NCBI GenBank assembly: GCA_033439295.1
Contig: JAVTLE010000008.1
Coordinates: forward strand, 2,232,001-2,296,000
Source: Deuterostichococcus epilithicus
Taxonomy: Eukaryota; Chlorophyta; Trebouxiophyceae; Prasiolales; Stichococcaceae
DNA length: 64,000 nucleotides
Direction: 5' to 3'
The notes beneath the pieces are model-generated. The model saw nothing but the letters and a program-made list of their open reading frames with translations. It made no database searches and was not told the DNA's origin. A program made the position numbers and the translations under genes. Positions within the stretch are counted from its first letter, which is position 1, and the number at the start of each line of letters is the position of its first letter. Positions 1 through 11,300 of this stretch are shown piece after piece.

Positions 1-1372
1 CGACGCTCGTCGCCGTGTTCGGCGTTGACCGCTTTGGCCGCCGCGCGCTGCTGCTGGAGGCTGGCCTGCAAATGTTTGTGGCCGAGGTCCTGGTCGCCAT
101 TCTGCTGGGTGCGCAGCTTGCACCTGTGCCACCTTTGCACTCATATGATTTTTATAGACGTTGTCGTTTTTGCCTCCGACTGGCATCCTGCAGGACCGCA
201 GGCTATTGAGCCGCCCTGACGCTGCCACCCACTGCACCCGCCTCCCATTTCGCGAGTCGAAAAACTTGCTCCATCGCATACATGCAAGCCGCTGTCATGC
301 TGACCTTCAGCCCTGACCCGCATGTGCCGCAGGCCGCTACTTTGCGGACAGTGCAAAGCTGCCAAACGCCGTGGCCGTCGGCGTCATCGTGCTGATCTGC
401 TTCTTCATCTCCTCCTTCGCCTGGAGCTGGGGTCCGTTAGGGTGGCTGGTGCCGTCGGAGATTCACCCGCTGGAGACGCGGTCAGCCGGCCAGGGCATCA
501 ACGTTGCCGTCAACCTGGCTTTCACGTTCCTCATCGGCCAGTCGTTCCTCAGCATGCTCTGCGCAATGGTATGGCCGAACCTGCCTGGACCACACTGTGC
601 TGGTCTGACGCATGCCGCAGCATGTTGCATGGGATGCGCCAAAGACCTCCTGTCCAGCATGGGCTGCAATACTGTACAGTGCCCTTCATCTATGTCCTTA
701 CCATCCGTGCAGGAGTACGGCGTGTTCATCTTTTTCGCTTCCTGGGTGAGATCTGCAATCGTTTTGAAAATGAATCGATTAACGTTCAAACTAATTAAAA
801 ATAGAGTAAACATTGTAACAAATGGGTCACCTAGGGTTTGTCAGCGCTTTGTGATGGTGTCCAGGTGGTTATCATGACCGGGTTTACATATTTGTTCATC
901 CCGGAGACCAAGGGCCTGCTGATCGAGGACGTGCACGAGGTGTTTGCCGCGCACTGGTTCTGGAAACGCATCGGCGCCGTCGCGCATCACAAGGTGTGCT
1001 GCATGGCGGTTCCCCTTCCACAGAGCGTCAGCTCGAGCGCAGCGCTTGCTCCGTCTCGAGCCGCGTCAGTCCTTCAGCCTGGTTCGTGTCTGCGTGCAAG
1101 CGACAGCAACCGGTTCTGCAGCGTCCGAGCGGCCGCGGTGGAGCAAGTGCAGATTCGCGCCTCACCACAAACCCCGCCGGCACTTCTCCTGTTCCCCCTC
1201 GAGTGCGTGACCCTGATGGATCAGAACCAGCGAAAGAGCCTTACGATCTCTGTGCCTGCTGCAGGACATTGAGGGCCGCCCCAGCATGATCGGAGAGGTT
1301 GATGTGCTGCGAGCCGCCGCCGAGAGCGCTGGCGCGCCACGCAAGCGGAGCTCGTTCAGCGACAAGGTCTGA
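1..1372 (+). CDS. Hexose/H+ symporter (sugar transporter, MFS), 3' part
   Basis: This is the C-terminal half of a HUP/STP-type proton-coupled monosaccharide transporter, which imports hexoses across the plasma membrane. The exons read: about 1-108 (VDRFGRR, the conserved D-R-x-G-R-R loop), 333-570 (membrane helices with [21 protein letters not shown], the canonical P-S-E-x-x-P-L-E-x-R-S block, then [10 protein letters not shown]), 713-746, 863-991 (last helix, then PETKG and a cytosolic [10 protein letters not shown] segment) and a final exon from 1269 ending in SSFSDKV and TGA at 1370-1372. Splice junctions are GT-AG and keep frame. The sugar-porter signature PETKG and the H-W-F-W tail are as in Chlorella HUP proteins. 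The start lies outside the window. It converges on the guanylate kinase gene. Confidence 0.93.
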
Positions 1373-2430
1373 CCTGGCGCGCACCTGCCCGCTGTGCCGG
1401 GCTCGATACACCCGACGAGGGGAAGCGTCACAGACCAGCAGTGATGCGAGACGGCTTCCGGGCGGTGGCAGCAGCAGTGCGGCGGTCAGCCGCTGGTCAG
1501 GCAGCTGCGGCGGTCCGCGCACAGCGCAGTGAGACAGAGTGAGACGAGGACAGGCGTAATGGCCTCTGCAGTCGCTCGAGAGGGCCCATCCGGACGACCA
1601 GTGGATTTTGATATGGCTTCTTTTCTGGCCGCCGGCATGCTATGCATCCGGCCGGCGATGGCAACCGACAATTGCACGGCGGCGCGCTTCCGAGCGCGCT
1701 GCACATATGCAATAGACTGTCATCGTGATTTCTGCTTGACATCAAGGATTTTGCGTAGGTAGATATGGGATCCTGGCAGTGGATCCTGCAGTGCTTCTGA
1801 CTAAGTGTGTGAGCGTTAGTGCACACATGGGGCAGCGTGCGGCAGCATGTGTGGCTGCAGTTACTCTAACAGTGCAAGTCCTGTTTGCAAGAAGGTAGTG
1901 ATTGAGAACAGTGTTGGAAAATGTGACGGTTCAGCCGTGTCTGTGCAACTTCGCAGCTGCTTTTACCAAAGGTAGCTGCAGCAACCGTGCAGCATCTCGC
2001 CGCTTACTGGGCCCGCTTATGTTGCCCTTGTGAATCCACGTCTCCGAAACACAAGACCACACTCATCGAACGCCCCTCAGTAATGCGATGCATCAAACGG
2101 TCGGGACCCTGCGAAACCGTGAAGTCCAGAAACCAGGCACTGCTGCGCTGCATATCATGCGGTCAGTCCTTGATGGCTCATAGGACTGCCTCTGAAGGTC
2201 GGTGCGCTGGCGTTTCAATCACCCTAACTGTCTCTCCCTCTCGCTCACTCGGCTGCCACAACAGTCCTCGTCACCTGCGCCCTGTCACCATGGTTGCTGT
2301 CCAACCCAGGCTTGTGACGCCCCCACCAATGTTTGAGCTTGTCGCCACCGCAGCCACTTTCATCCGCGACCGCTGCGGCGGCACACCATCTGCCACCCGC
2401 CGCCGAGCCCGAGTTCAATCAGCTTTCGGG
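1373..2430. other. Convergent intergenic region
   Basis: This is the space between the symporter stop and the end of the oppositely oriented guanylate kinase. It should hold both 3' UTRs. The open frames here are short and overlap on several strands. None shows a family motif or a start with a signal sequence, so I see no gene. Confidence 0.6.
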
Positions 2431-2435
2431 TTACA
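2431..2435 (-). terminator. TGTAA poly(A) signal of the guanylate kinase gene
   Basis: TTACA on the + strand reads TGTAA on the minus strand, about 95 nt beyond the guanylate kinase stop. TGTAA is the usual polyadenylation signal of green algae. The placement fits, but a 5-base motif can occur by chance. Confidence 0.45.
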
Positions 2436-2530
2436 GTAGCGCTGCGCGGGGGATGCTGCGCTTGCAGCAGGCGCCTGGATCACAGCAGCTCCCGGTGGGA
2501 TGTTCGAGGTGCTTCCATGAGGCGCCTGCG

Positions 2531-4713
2531 TCACAGCAGCGCACGGCGGGAGATGCGCCGCTTCTCCGCCGTCAGGATGGCCTCGATCTCCAGCACAGTC
2601 TCCTCCAGCCGTCCGTCCTGGTTAACAACAACTGCGAAGCAGCAGCGAAGACCTCCGTCGTCCACACCTCGCAACCTGGGCCATCTCTTGAACGTGTTCA
2701 GCTACCCGTCCAGCTTGACGACCAATGCGGCGGCGCAACATTTGGCTGATGCCAGCAGGACTAGCTGCGTGGGCAGCAGCAGGCTTGCAGCGGGGGGAGG
2801 AGAACAGCGCAACGAGCCGCCGCACGGGCTTTGGAATCGGGCTGGCGGGAGGGCAAGCTGCAGTGCAGGGGGCAGCGCAACAGCTGCCCATCAGTGAGTG
2901 TAGCATAGCCTCAAGGCATCTCCACGAGCAGCACGAGCAGCGCCAGCATAGACGTTTGCTGCTCACCGTAGTCGAATTCGGACATGCGCGCAGCCTCTGT
3001 CCGCGCCGTCTTCACCCTGGCCAGCATCGTGTCCTGCAGCAATCAGGTTTGGCGCATTTCTTCACGTGAGTTGAACCAGGCCCTGTGGTCTGTCTGACCA
3101 GTCACGCCCCTGTGCCCTGATCCAAGGCCTCACGCCGTGCTGCCGGTGATGCCGCTGCCAAAGTCGCTGCGCCAAAGCAGCGACCAATGCGCCAACAGAC
3201 TTAAGATCAGGCGATGGGTGGTGGTCACTGGACCCGCCAACGCACCATGTTTTCAGTCTTCCGTGCCACCAGCCGCTGCACGAGCTCCGCCTCGCTCTCC
3301 GCCACCTGTACGGCGCAGGGCGGACATCAGGACGCCAACCGGAGCCGCCCTCGTGCACTGGCAGGCAGCTTGCATCCGACTGGAAGAGCGCTGTGGTGAG
3401 TGCAGTAGCCGCCGCAGGAGGCCGCGGCACCCCACCTGCGCCACACGCCTGACAGGACTGCTGCAGCGCTCCAAACGCGCAGGCCCCGGCCCCATGCAAT
3501 GCCCGGGACAGCGGAGCAGGGGGCCCCAAGCTGCGCTGCAGCAGAATCAGCGAAGTCCCTCAAAAAGCAGCAAAATGCAAGCGGGGAGCGCACCAGGAAG
3601 ATGGACACCGCCTCAGGCATCATTGCTCGCACGGTGGCGGCGCCCTGCACATCGATGCGCAGCACCACGTCCGTGCTGTTGGCCAGCGCCTCCTCCACCT
3701 GCCGGAGTAATGAGAGGTGGCATTGGCGGGGACCAGCAGCAGCTGTGCGCTGATGACGTCTGCACACAACGTCCGTCAGCAAAAATGGCATCAACACACC
3801 GTCCTGATGAGCCGATTTAAACACGGTCCTGTGGCTGTCGACGCTGCGCGGCCACGATCACACTTTGGCAGACACCCCGGAGATGAACTCGGTGGACGAG
3901 AGCCAGCGTCTGACAAGCGCCTGTCCATGGCCGGCCCAGATGCCAAGCCCATTGGCGCCCGGCCGCACCTGCTGCCGCGGGATGCCCTTGTAATCGCCGT
4001 ACACGACTGCATGCTCCAGCAGTGCGTTGCCCTGAAGCCACTCCTCGAACTGCGTCTTGCTCACGAAGAAGTAGTCCACGCCGTGCTCCTCCCCATCCCG
4101 CTTCGGCCTGCGGTTGTGGGCAGGCTTTGGGCGCGTTTGGTGCAGCGTCCTGTGGATTGTGCCCAAGCCCGCTGGCAACATAGGTGGAAAGTTATGACCG
4201 CCGAGCAAGATGATCTGCCTATGGCCTATGATCTGTGCTTCCACGATCACGCAATGTGTGACGATTCAGTAACCTGGAAGTGGCTGTGATGACGAAGTGG
4301 ATGTCGGGCCGGCGGGCGCGCAGCCGATTGATGACGGCGTCCTTGCCGACGCCCGAGGGACCGGAGATGATGATTACCAGCGGCGGCGGCGGACTGAGCG
4401 TGGGCGAGGTGCTGAAGGAGCCCAGCCGCTCCTCGAGGTCGGACACCGCCGGGACTGCTGGCAGCTGCGTGAGCGGCAGGTCTGACGCCACCCTGCTGAG
4501 GGTCGCCGGCCCCTCGCCGGCGCTGCTAGACGGCCTGGTGAACACGCTCCTGCTGTGAGGCTGCAGCCTCTGTTTTCCCGATGAGCCGGTCAGGCAGCTG
4601 CGCTGCAACGCCGAGGTTTCGCACGCGGATTGCGACTGGGATGCGAGCCTGGCAAGCCTGGCGTGGCACAGGCGCTGCAGCTGTCGGAATACCAGATGGC
4701 TATGAAACAGCAT
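2531..4713 (-). CDS. Guanylate kinase, organelle-targeted plant type
   Basis: It phosphorylates GMP to GDP with ATP. The first exon (4713 to about 4272) has an Arg/Ser/Ala-rich, acid-poor N-terminus like an organellar transit peptide. Then come the P-loop [18 protein letters not shown] and HFVITATSR. The Asp in GVGKD, in place of Ser/Thr, is typical of the plant plastid/mitochondrial enzymes (rice V2 type). Exon 2 (4107-3969) carries the GMP-binding part: [35 protein letters not shown]. Exon 3 (about 3703-3593) has [15 protein letters not shown]; the next (about 3290-3240) has [17 protein letters not shown], then [22 protein letters not shown] (split at an exon end near 2966). The last exon has [13 protein letters not shown] and RRISRRALL, ending TGA at 2531-2533. 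All recognised GK blocks are present and in order. It is head to head with the DNAJC17-like gene. Confidence 0.93.
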
Positions 4714-5156
4714 TGCTCGTCTGCCGAGTTTAGGCTAGCGGGCTAACGCGAAAACCGATTCTGGCAGGCGCAATGAGGCGCGCGCAGATCTGGGCAAAAT
4801 GCACACGAGGTGCAGCAGGCCTTGCTTAGCTGCCACTTTCTCAACTTCTACTTTCAACCGTCTAGGCAGCTGATCAGATTACTGAGCTTGAGCGGCAGTG
4901 GCTATCACACGTGGTTGGCTGTACGTTGCACCTGCCCACGGACCCAATTCGAGGCTGTTCGCAAGCCAGAGCTTCATCTGTCAGACCGGTGCATCGCCAG
5001 GGTGGACACATCCAGCTGCAGGGCCACTACGCTGCTGCAACTCCAATACTACGCCGAGGTGCCTGCCGAGGCCCGCACCCAGCTGCTATCCCAGCTGCGC
5101 AGCCACGGGCTGCGTGCAGGCGCCGGCCGGCTCGCTGACATCGCGCCTGGGCCAGC
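4714..5156. promoter_or_regulatory. Shared 5' region of guanylate kinase and DNAJC17-like genes
   Basis: These 443 bases separate two divergent start codons and must contain both 5' UTRs and promoters. I see no clear TATA box. The + strand open frames starting at 4810 and 4898 have no recognisable domain. Confidence 0.5.
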
Positions 5157-8002
5157 ATGGCGGATTGGAATGACGCGCTTAATGCATATGAGGTCCTGGG
5201 CCTGGCCCAGGGCCCCAGGGCGACGGACGCCGAGATCGGCAAGGTATGCCGCAATGCTCAGCTGCCGATGTGCCCTGCTGCCGCTGCCGGTTCCCTCAGC
5301 CAAGCAGTCATCCTCTCTGTGCCCCAGCGCCTCAGAGTGCAGAACCACAAGAGCACAAATGCCTCCCCATTGCATGCCCATTGCCGCTCACGTCTCGTGC
5401 CATGCAACATGAGCAGGCATACCGCTCAGCGGCACTGCGCCACCATCCGGACAAGAACAAAGGCGATCCTGAGGGCGCCAAGAAGGCGTTCCAGCTCGCC
5501 AAGGACGCGCGGGACCTGCTGCAGGACGCCAAAGCGCGCGCTGCGCTGAATGCGCTGCTGCAGTGAGCAACTCGGCTTTGTGTCTTGCTCATGCCTTGCA
5601 TTGAGAATCTGCAACATGGCGGTGGCGTCCAGCCTGCTGCAGCATAAAGCCCGAGTGCCGAGGCACTGTACGGCGGGAGTTAGACTGCAGCTGCAGCAGT
5701 GTGCATGACTCCTTTTCCTTTTGGCTGCCACTCTCGTGGGGCCAGAGGCAAGCTGCAATGGCAACGCGCCGCCCTGGAGGGACATGACTGCCGCATCACA
5801 TGTCAACCAGATGCCCTGCCTGCACTCGCGCTCGCGGGCTGCTCACCCCGACTCACAATCTGGCACGCACAGGGCGCAGGCGACGCGGGACGCAAAGTTT
5901 GCAAACCAGGACGCCAAGCGGCGCAAGATGCGGGAAAAACTGGAGCGAGACGAGGCTGCCGTCGCCAGTGGGCGTAATGAGGAAGCAGAGGCCCGCAGCC
6001 GGCTGCAGGTGCTTGGAAATGTCTGAACACATCTGCATGGAGTTTCCTGAAAACCCAACCCAGTAGTTCCAGTATCCTGAGGCAAGTGCTGTACGCCAAA
6101 ACGTTCGGCACGGTATGGGCGCAGAGGAGACGCAGGCCTGCAGCTGGCTGCAGGTGTGATACCATCACAACGGCTCAGTGCCGGAGGAATGTCATGCAAA
6201 CAATGTTGCTTCCTGTAGACGCTGCTGCACAGGGAGCCATGGAAGCGGCCGCCGGAGCTGCCCCTGCATCCAGCAGATGTCGGACCCTGTGTCTGCGCAC
6301 TTTTGGCGCCGCAGGCCCGCCCCATGTCGCCCGTCAGACTCCCTCATCTGCGTGCTCGCAGGGCGAGTTGGCGAGGCTGAAGCGGGAGGCGGCTGCACGC
6401 CGGGCGGCGGCAGCAGCAAAGCAGCAGGCAGTGCAGCCGGCAGCGGCGCCGGCTGCAGCGACTTCGTCAAACGGACACAAACCAGCTCCCGCTGCGGATG
6501 CGCCGCCGCCCATCACAGAGGACCTGCTGAGGACGCTGAAGGTGTCCTGGAGCATCAAGGTGGGCTTGCCGCCGTGGCTGAGCAGCTCACACCTTGGCGT
6601 CGCATGCTGCACGAGTGCGGCCGCACGTGCCGTTGCCTCGTGCAAATTCACATCAACGTGTCGTTGTGCATTTGGGTGTCCATCGCATTAAGCAACGTTC
6701 ATGATGCGATGCAATCGACGTGCGAGCGTCATTGCTGCGGGGCGCAAAACTCGCACGAGCATCTGACAACCCGAAGATCTCAGAGCTCAGGCATATACAT
6801 GCGCACTCGCAGGTGGGGGCATACACCTCGCAGCAGCTGCGCGACGCCTTCGTGGCGCACGGCGCCGTTGAGGACGTCATCCTGCGGCAGGCCAAGAAAA
6901 AGTCCAAGGGCTCCGCGCTGGTGGTCATGCGGACGCGCGCCGCCGCTGCTGCGGCGGCCGCGGCGGCGCACGGCAGTCCTGCCAACCCGCTGCTGGTGGT
7001 GCCATTCCTGAAGGCACGGGTTGCTGACTCCGACTTCAAAGAAAAACCTGCATGTTGTGGGTGCTGGAAGACGTGTGTGCTGCGGCTTCTGCCGGGCAGG
7101 GGTGCTATTTGATTGGACTGGCTGCCTCAGGCCCATCGCTGGCAGATGCTTCTCCAGCTTCTAGGGTGGGCCCAGGTTTCAGAATCGCGATGTCTTTGAA
7201 GACTCTTCTCAGGCCCAATCGAGTGTTTTGCCTTGCTGATGGCGTATCTGGTGATGGGCAGGTGCCAGTGGCTCCCGGTGACGGCGACAGCCCGGCAGCT
7301 GAGCCGGCGCAGCAGCCCACAGCGCAGCAGCCGCTCGCGGCGGCAGAAGCGGCCAGCGATCGGTTTCGACAGGCTGATCCTGCAGCGGCGCCAGGTCCGG
7401 CTGGTGGCATCTCGTATGGCGGCAGCAGCTCGTCTGGCGCCCCCGCACCTGCGCAAGCAGCGCCGCTGTTCCCGGTCGACACCTCAGCGGCCACGCCCGG
7501 TAGCCAGAACGGGTGGCCGGCGCCCTGGCCGCACGAGCCGCTGTTCCCCAGCTTTGCTGCAGATGGCGGGGCAGCCTCTGCTGCGACGGCGGCGGCGCAG
7601 CAGCAGCAGCGCCACGCGCCGCTGCCGGCGGCTTCCAGCTTCCGGCCTCCCCCCGGGGGCTTCCCCGTCGGCGGCTTTGGCAGGGCAGGACCGCTGCTCG
7701 GCGGCCCTGCAGCAAATGGTAGCACGGCGAGCGCGCAACAGCGCAGCAGTGAAGCGCTACCGGGTGACACGGCAGCTGCCGCGCCGGCGTCAGCGGTGGC
7801 CGACGGCGGAGGCATTGGCGTCCAGCAGCAGCCGTCGCCGGCGGTGCAGGGAGCGAGCAGTGCAGCGCATGCAGATGCAAAGGTGTCGGCCCAGGGAAGA
7901 CCTGAGACGCCCGCCCAGGCAGAGCTGCGGCGCGCAGCCGAGCGGGCACGGCTGATCGCTCAGATGGAGGCTGAAGACGAAGCTGAGGATGGCGGTGCTT
8001 AA
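5157..8002 (+). CDS. DNAJC17-like J-domain protein with RRM
   Basis: This looks like a spliceosome-associated J-domain co-chaperone of the DNAJC17/Cwf23 family. Exon 1 (5157-5244) encodes MADWNDALNAYEVLGL, helix I of the J domain. Exon 2 (about 5417-5563) has AYRSAALRHHPDKNKGDP with the essential HPD triad, then FQLAKDARDLL. Exon 3 (about 5875-6008) is a charged coiled coil (DAKRRKMREKLERDE). Exon 4 (6361-6560) continues this and ends LLRTLKVSWSIK, the first strand of the RRM. Exon 5 (about 6811-7016) has GAYTSQQLRDAFVAHGAVEDVIL and NPLLVVPFLKA, matching the DNAJC17 RRM, but with a run of about ten Ala. A last exon from 7261 adds about 245 low-complexity residues (Ala, Gln, Pro, Gly) and ends RARLIAQMEAEDEAEDGGA with TAA at 8000-8002. 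The tail is much longer than in animal DNAJC17, and its exact borders are inferred. Confidence 0.87.
5981..6159 (+). repeat. Exon 3' end and its echo in the next intron (DNAJC17-like gene)
   Basis: The last 28 bases of exon 3 plus its donor (5981-6014) are partly repeated at 6126-6159. Both copies contain GGCTGCAGGTG and the same AGGCC..GCAGC spacing. The second copy sits in the intron about 145 nt downstream and has decayed. Confidence 0.5.
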
Positions 8003-8371
8003 TGAGGGCGGATGCATGCCTAGCTGCATGCCACTTGACAGACAAGTTCATCATATTATGGCATTCATATGCCTGTGTAAACGCCGTCAGACACATTGCC
8101 AGGGCAAGGGCACACGTCGGCAGTACTTCCGCAGCGAAGACTTGCGATGCGTCTCCGTTGAATGCATGCCCATTCCGAGAAGGTGCGAGCGTCGCTGCCG
8201 GAGGCAAATTATACTGCGGCAACTTCCTGTCGAGGGGATGTGCCACCACGTGGTGCGCTGTGCATGTTCTGATCCCCAGACGGGCGCAAGACAGCTCATT
8301 TCTGTTCTGCTCAGTGCCGGCGACACCCGTTATTCAAACGGAGGGTGTTGTGGCCCGCCAAATCTGCCACC
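8003..8371. other. Intergenic region between DNAJC17-like and amine oxidase genes
   Basis: This is a short tandem interval holding the 3' UTR of the upstream gene and the promoter/5' UTR of the amine oxidase. I see no further gene in it. Confidence 0.5.
8076..8080 (+). terminator. TGTAA poly(A) signal of the DNAJC17-like gene
   Basis: TGTAA occurs 74 nt after the TAA stop, a suitable distance for green-algal 3' end formation. Confidence 0.45.
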
Positions 8372-11300
8372 ATGAGAGCCAGGGTGCCGTCCTGGCCGTC
8401 CAAGGCGGCATTTTGTGTTGTTCTCCTCGGCCTTCTTGGGTGCGTGTCGGCCGCCGAAGCGTGTAGGCGCGGCATCGAGTGCTGTCAAAATCAAAGGAGC
8501 CGAATTTTATTGAATCATGCCTGCTGACTGTTCTGATGCAGGCTATCGCAGTCCGCGCCGGCTGCAGGCGGCAAAGGTACGCCATTTCACCCCTTAAATG
8601 AGCCGTGTACCATAAAGGCGACCATGCGCGCTGATGCTTCCTCTACTTCATGTGCCTGCCAAGTACATCTATTAGATACGATAGTTAACGCCATTGCAGT
8701 GCCCAACGATTGTGCAGGCACGAACGGTGGGGCGCTGCCGCGTCGGCACCGTCTACAGCATCTGGTGGCGACAGCCGGCGGCGCCAGCGCTCGCAAGGCC
8801 AGCCTGCGGCGGCTGCAGCAGGCAGGGCCCCCGACGACGGTGGCGGCGGCGACTGCCACCGCCAACCAGTTCGGCCCCCCTGGAACGCCGGGGGCGGCCT
8901 CGCCCGCCGCCGCTGACAGCTGATTCGAGCAGTGCCCCACGCCGGACCCTGTGCAGAGCATCAATGTTGCAAACCCACCAAAGACCTTCATTTTCAACCA
9001 GTGAGTCGGACTTCCCCGCTCATCAGCTCGCTTCATCCTCTTGACACAGCCACGCCAGCAGGGATCGGATGAACTCAAGTCGTGTTTATTCAAGGCACAT
9101 GAACCAACATGCACGCAACAAGGTAAGACGAACCAGCAAATGCAATCTGCACAGCTGGAGCTTTTTTGTTCTACCGGCATGACCGGCATTGCTGATCTGC
9201 AGGCTGAACACTGCTGAGGTCACCGCCATCCAGGCTCGAGCGGTGCGCCTGCCCAATAATTCGTCATCTGTGCGGCCTTCGTCTAATGCATCCTGGATGA
9301 GTGGCATGCTGTCTCCTCTCAGCTGCATCATCTATGACGAGCATTGAGCCCTGAATGTGCATTTGCTGTGCTATCTGCAGATCACCGTGTTGGGCCTCTT
9401 CCAGGGTGCCGGCACCCCCCGGGTGCGGCTGCGTCGACGATCTCATGTGCAGACTTGGGTTGCCATCTGACGCATGCATGCAGCGCTGCCTGCAGCCCAT
9501 GCCGATTTGAGTGACGGCACAGAAGCGAACCAAATAGTGCCAGCTGCACAAATGGCAAAGCTGGCATATTGGCTCACAGCGATGGCATGCTACCCTGGGC
9601 AGCAAGCATCCCTGCCACCCCGGCTGCTGCCAGCCAAACCACTGAACGCCGCATTCCCTGCCGGCCGTGCAGCCCACCGACGACTGGCTGGCGGTCGTCG
9701 ACTTCCTGCAGCCACCCAAGGCGGAGGCGCTGGCATTCCTGGACGGCTCCGGTCCCAAACCGCTGCGGTACGGCCGCATCACCGTCGTGCGCGGCAGCGC
9801 AAACCCGCCCGACTGCATGGACTACCAGGTGACCTCTCAGGAATTCGAAGCTAGCTTGGCTCGAACCTACCTTGGCTATCGGCAAAGGTCTGAGTGACAG
9901 ACCTTGAGGAGTGGAAGATTCGATGCGGTTTTGCACCTGCTTCTGCCGCGCTGCGTAGCGCGTGGGACAGCAGCGCAAGAACACTGTGGTGCACAGTCGT
10001 GTTGCGGCTAAATGCGGCCAGCAGGTCGGACGGCCAATGTGCCACACGAACTGGAGGCCGCACAGCATGATACATGCAACTCAGTAGGAACAGCTCCACT
10101 CTCTGGAATGCTCATGCCTCATGCCTCATGCTGTCGTGCATTCTAGTGAACAGGTGGGCCCGGTGGAGACGCTGCTGGGGCAGTCCAATGTCAGTGCATT
10201 TGCAGAGCCGCTGACGCGGCCGGGGCAGGTGCCGTGGATCAAGCACCCGCAGTCCAGCAACTGGCTGCAAACCCCTGTCGCACCGGTGAGCAGTTGGCTT
10301 TCTGGCTGCATTGTTTATCGAGTTAGTGCCGGCGCATCTGCAGGACAAGGGAAACGAGGCGTCCTGCATTGGGGCCGGATTGCAGCTCCTGGTTCGACAC
10401 TGTCCAGATGCAGAGGATGCACATCGTGCAAGATGCAACGAAACAATATGCCAGCCCTGCCCCCTGGTTTCCTGCTTACGACCGTCGTGTGCTGTTGCAA
10501 GCTGTCGGTCTGGTGTGATTGTAACCTGCTGACCGTCCCCCGATGATCCTGCCTACAGGCGGCATTTGCCCTGCGTGGCATCTTCCGCAACTTCACAGGC
10601 TCCAATCTGTGCTACGGCTATCCAGCCTCCAACCCCGCCAGCACCGAATGCGCCAGCGGAGCCTTCTACTTTCTGCCCTCTCCCGCTCTGACCAACAGCG
10701 CCACGCAGCGCCTGACGGCAATCCGCTTCTTCCTGGCATCCCTCGGTGGTGATGTGAGCATTGTTGTGTATCACCCTGTGGAGCTTGATCCATTGCACCC
10801 GACAACAAAGTCGGCATCTGCCCCCGGTGCCAGTGCATAATCCGCAGAGAACCTGCTGTCTGCAGTCGATGATGAGCTTGATGTCACCATGAGGAGGTTG
10901 CCATGTGCCTGTCATCGTTTGGCGGCGCAAAGAGCGGATGTGTGCAGCTGTCGCCGCGCAAGACCCATGATGTCATGTGTATGCCACCCCAGGAGTCCAA
11001 CCTCTTCAATGTGCCAATCACCTTCCAAGTGGACGAGTCGGCACTAAACATCTCTCAGTGGCGAGCTTTCAACTTCGTCTATTGCAATCAGGTGCAGCTC
11101 CAGCAAGTTTTAATGTCATGTCTAATGTTGCCTTGCCAGGCTTAGGCCAGGAAGCGGAAGAGCCTCGCCCTGACACAGCTTCATCATGTCTTGTTGACCA
11201 CCATGCAGCTGCAGCAGGTCATGTGCTCTCGATAAGAGGGCGTCAACAAGTCTTTCTGAGAGCCCATATGCACCATTGCTGCAGGGCCCCTACAGCACCG

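Noticed and set aside
7209-8249. Minus-strand open frame of 346 codons
   Set aside because: It is a shadow of the GC-rich last exon of the DNAJC17-like gene, with Arg/Pro-rich composition and no domain.
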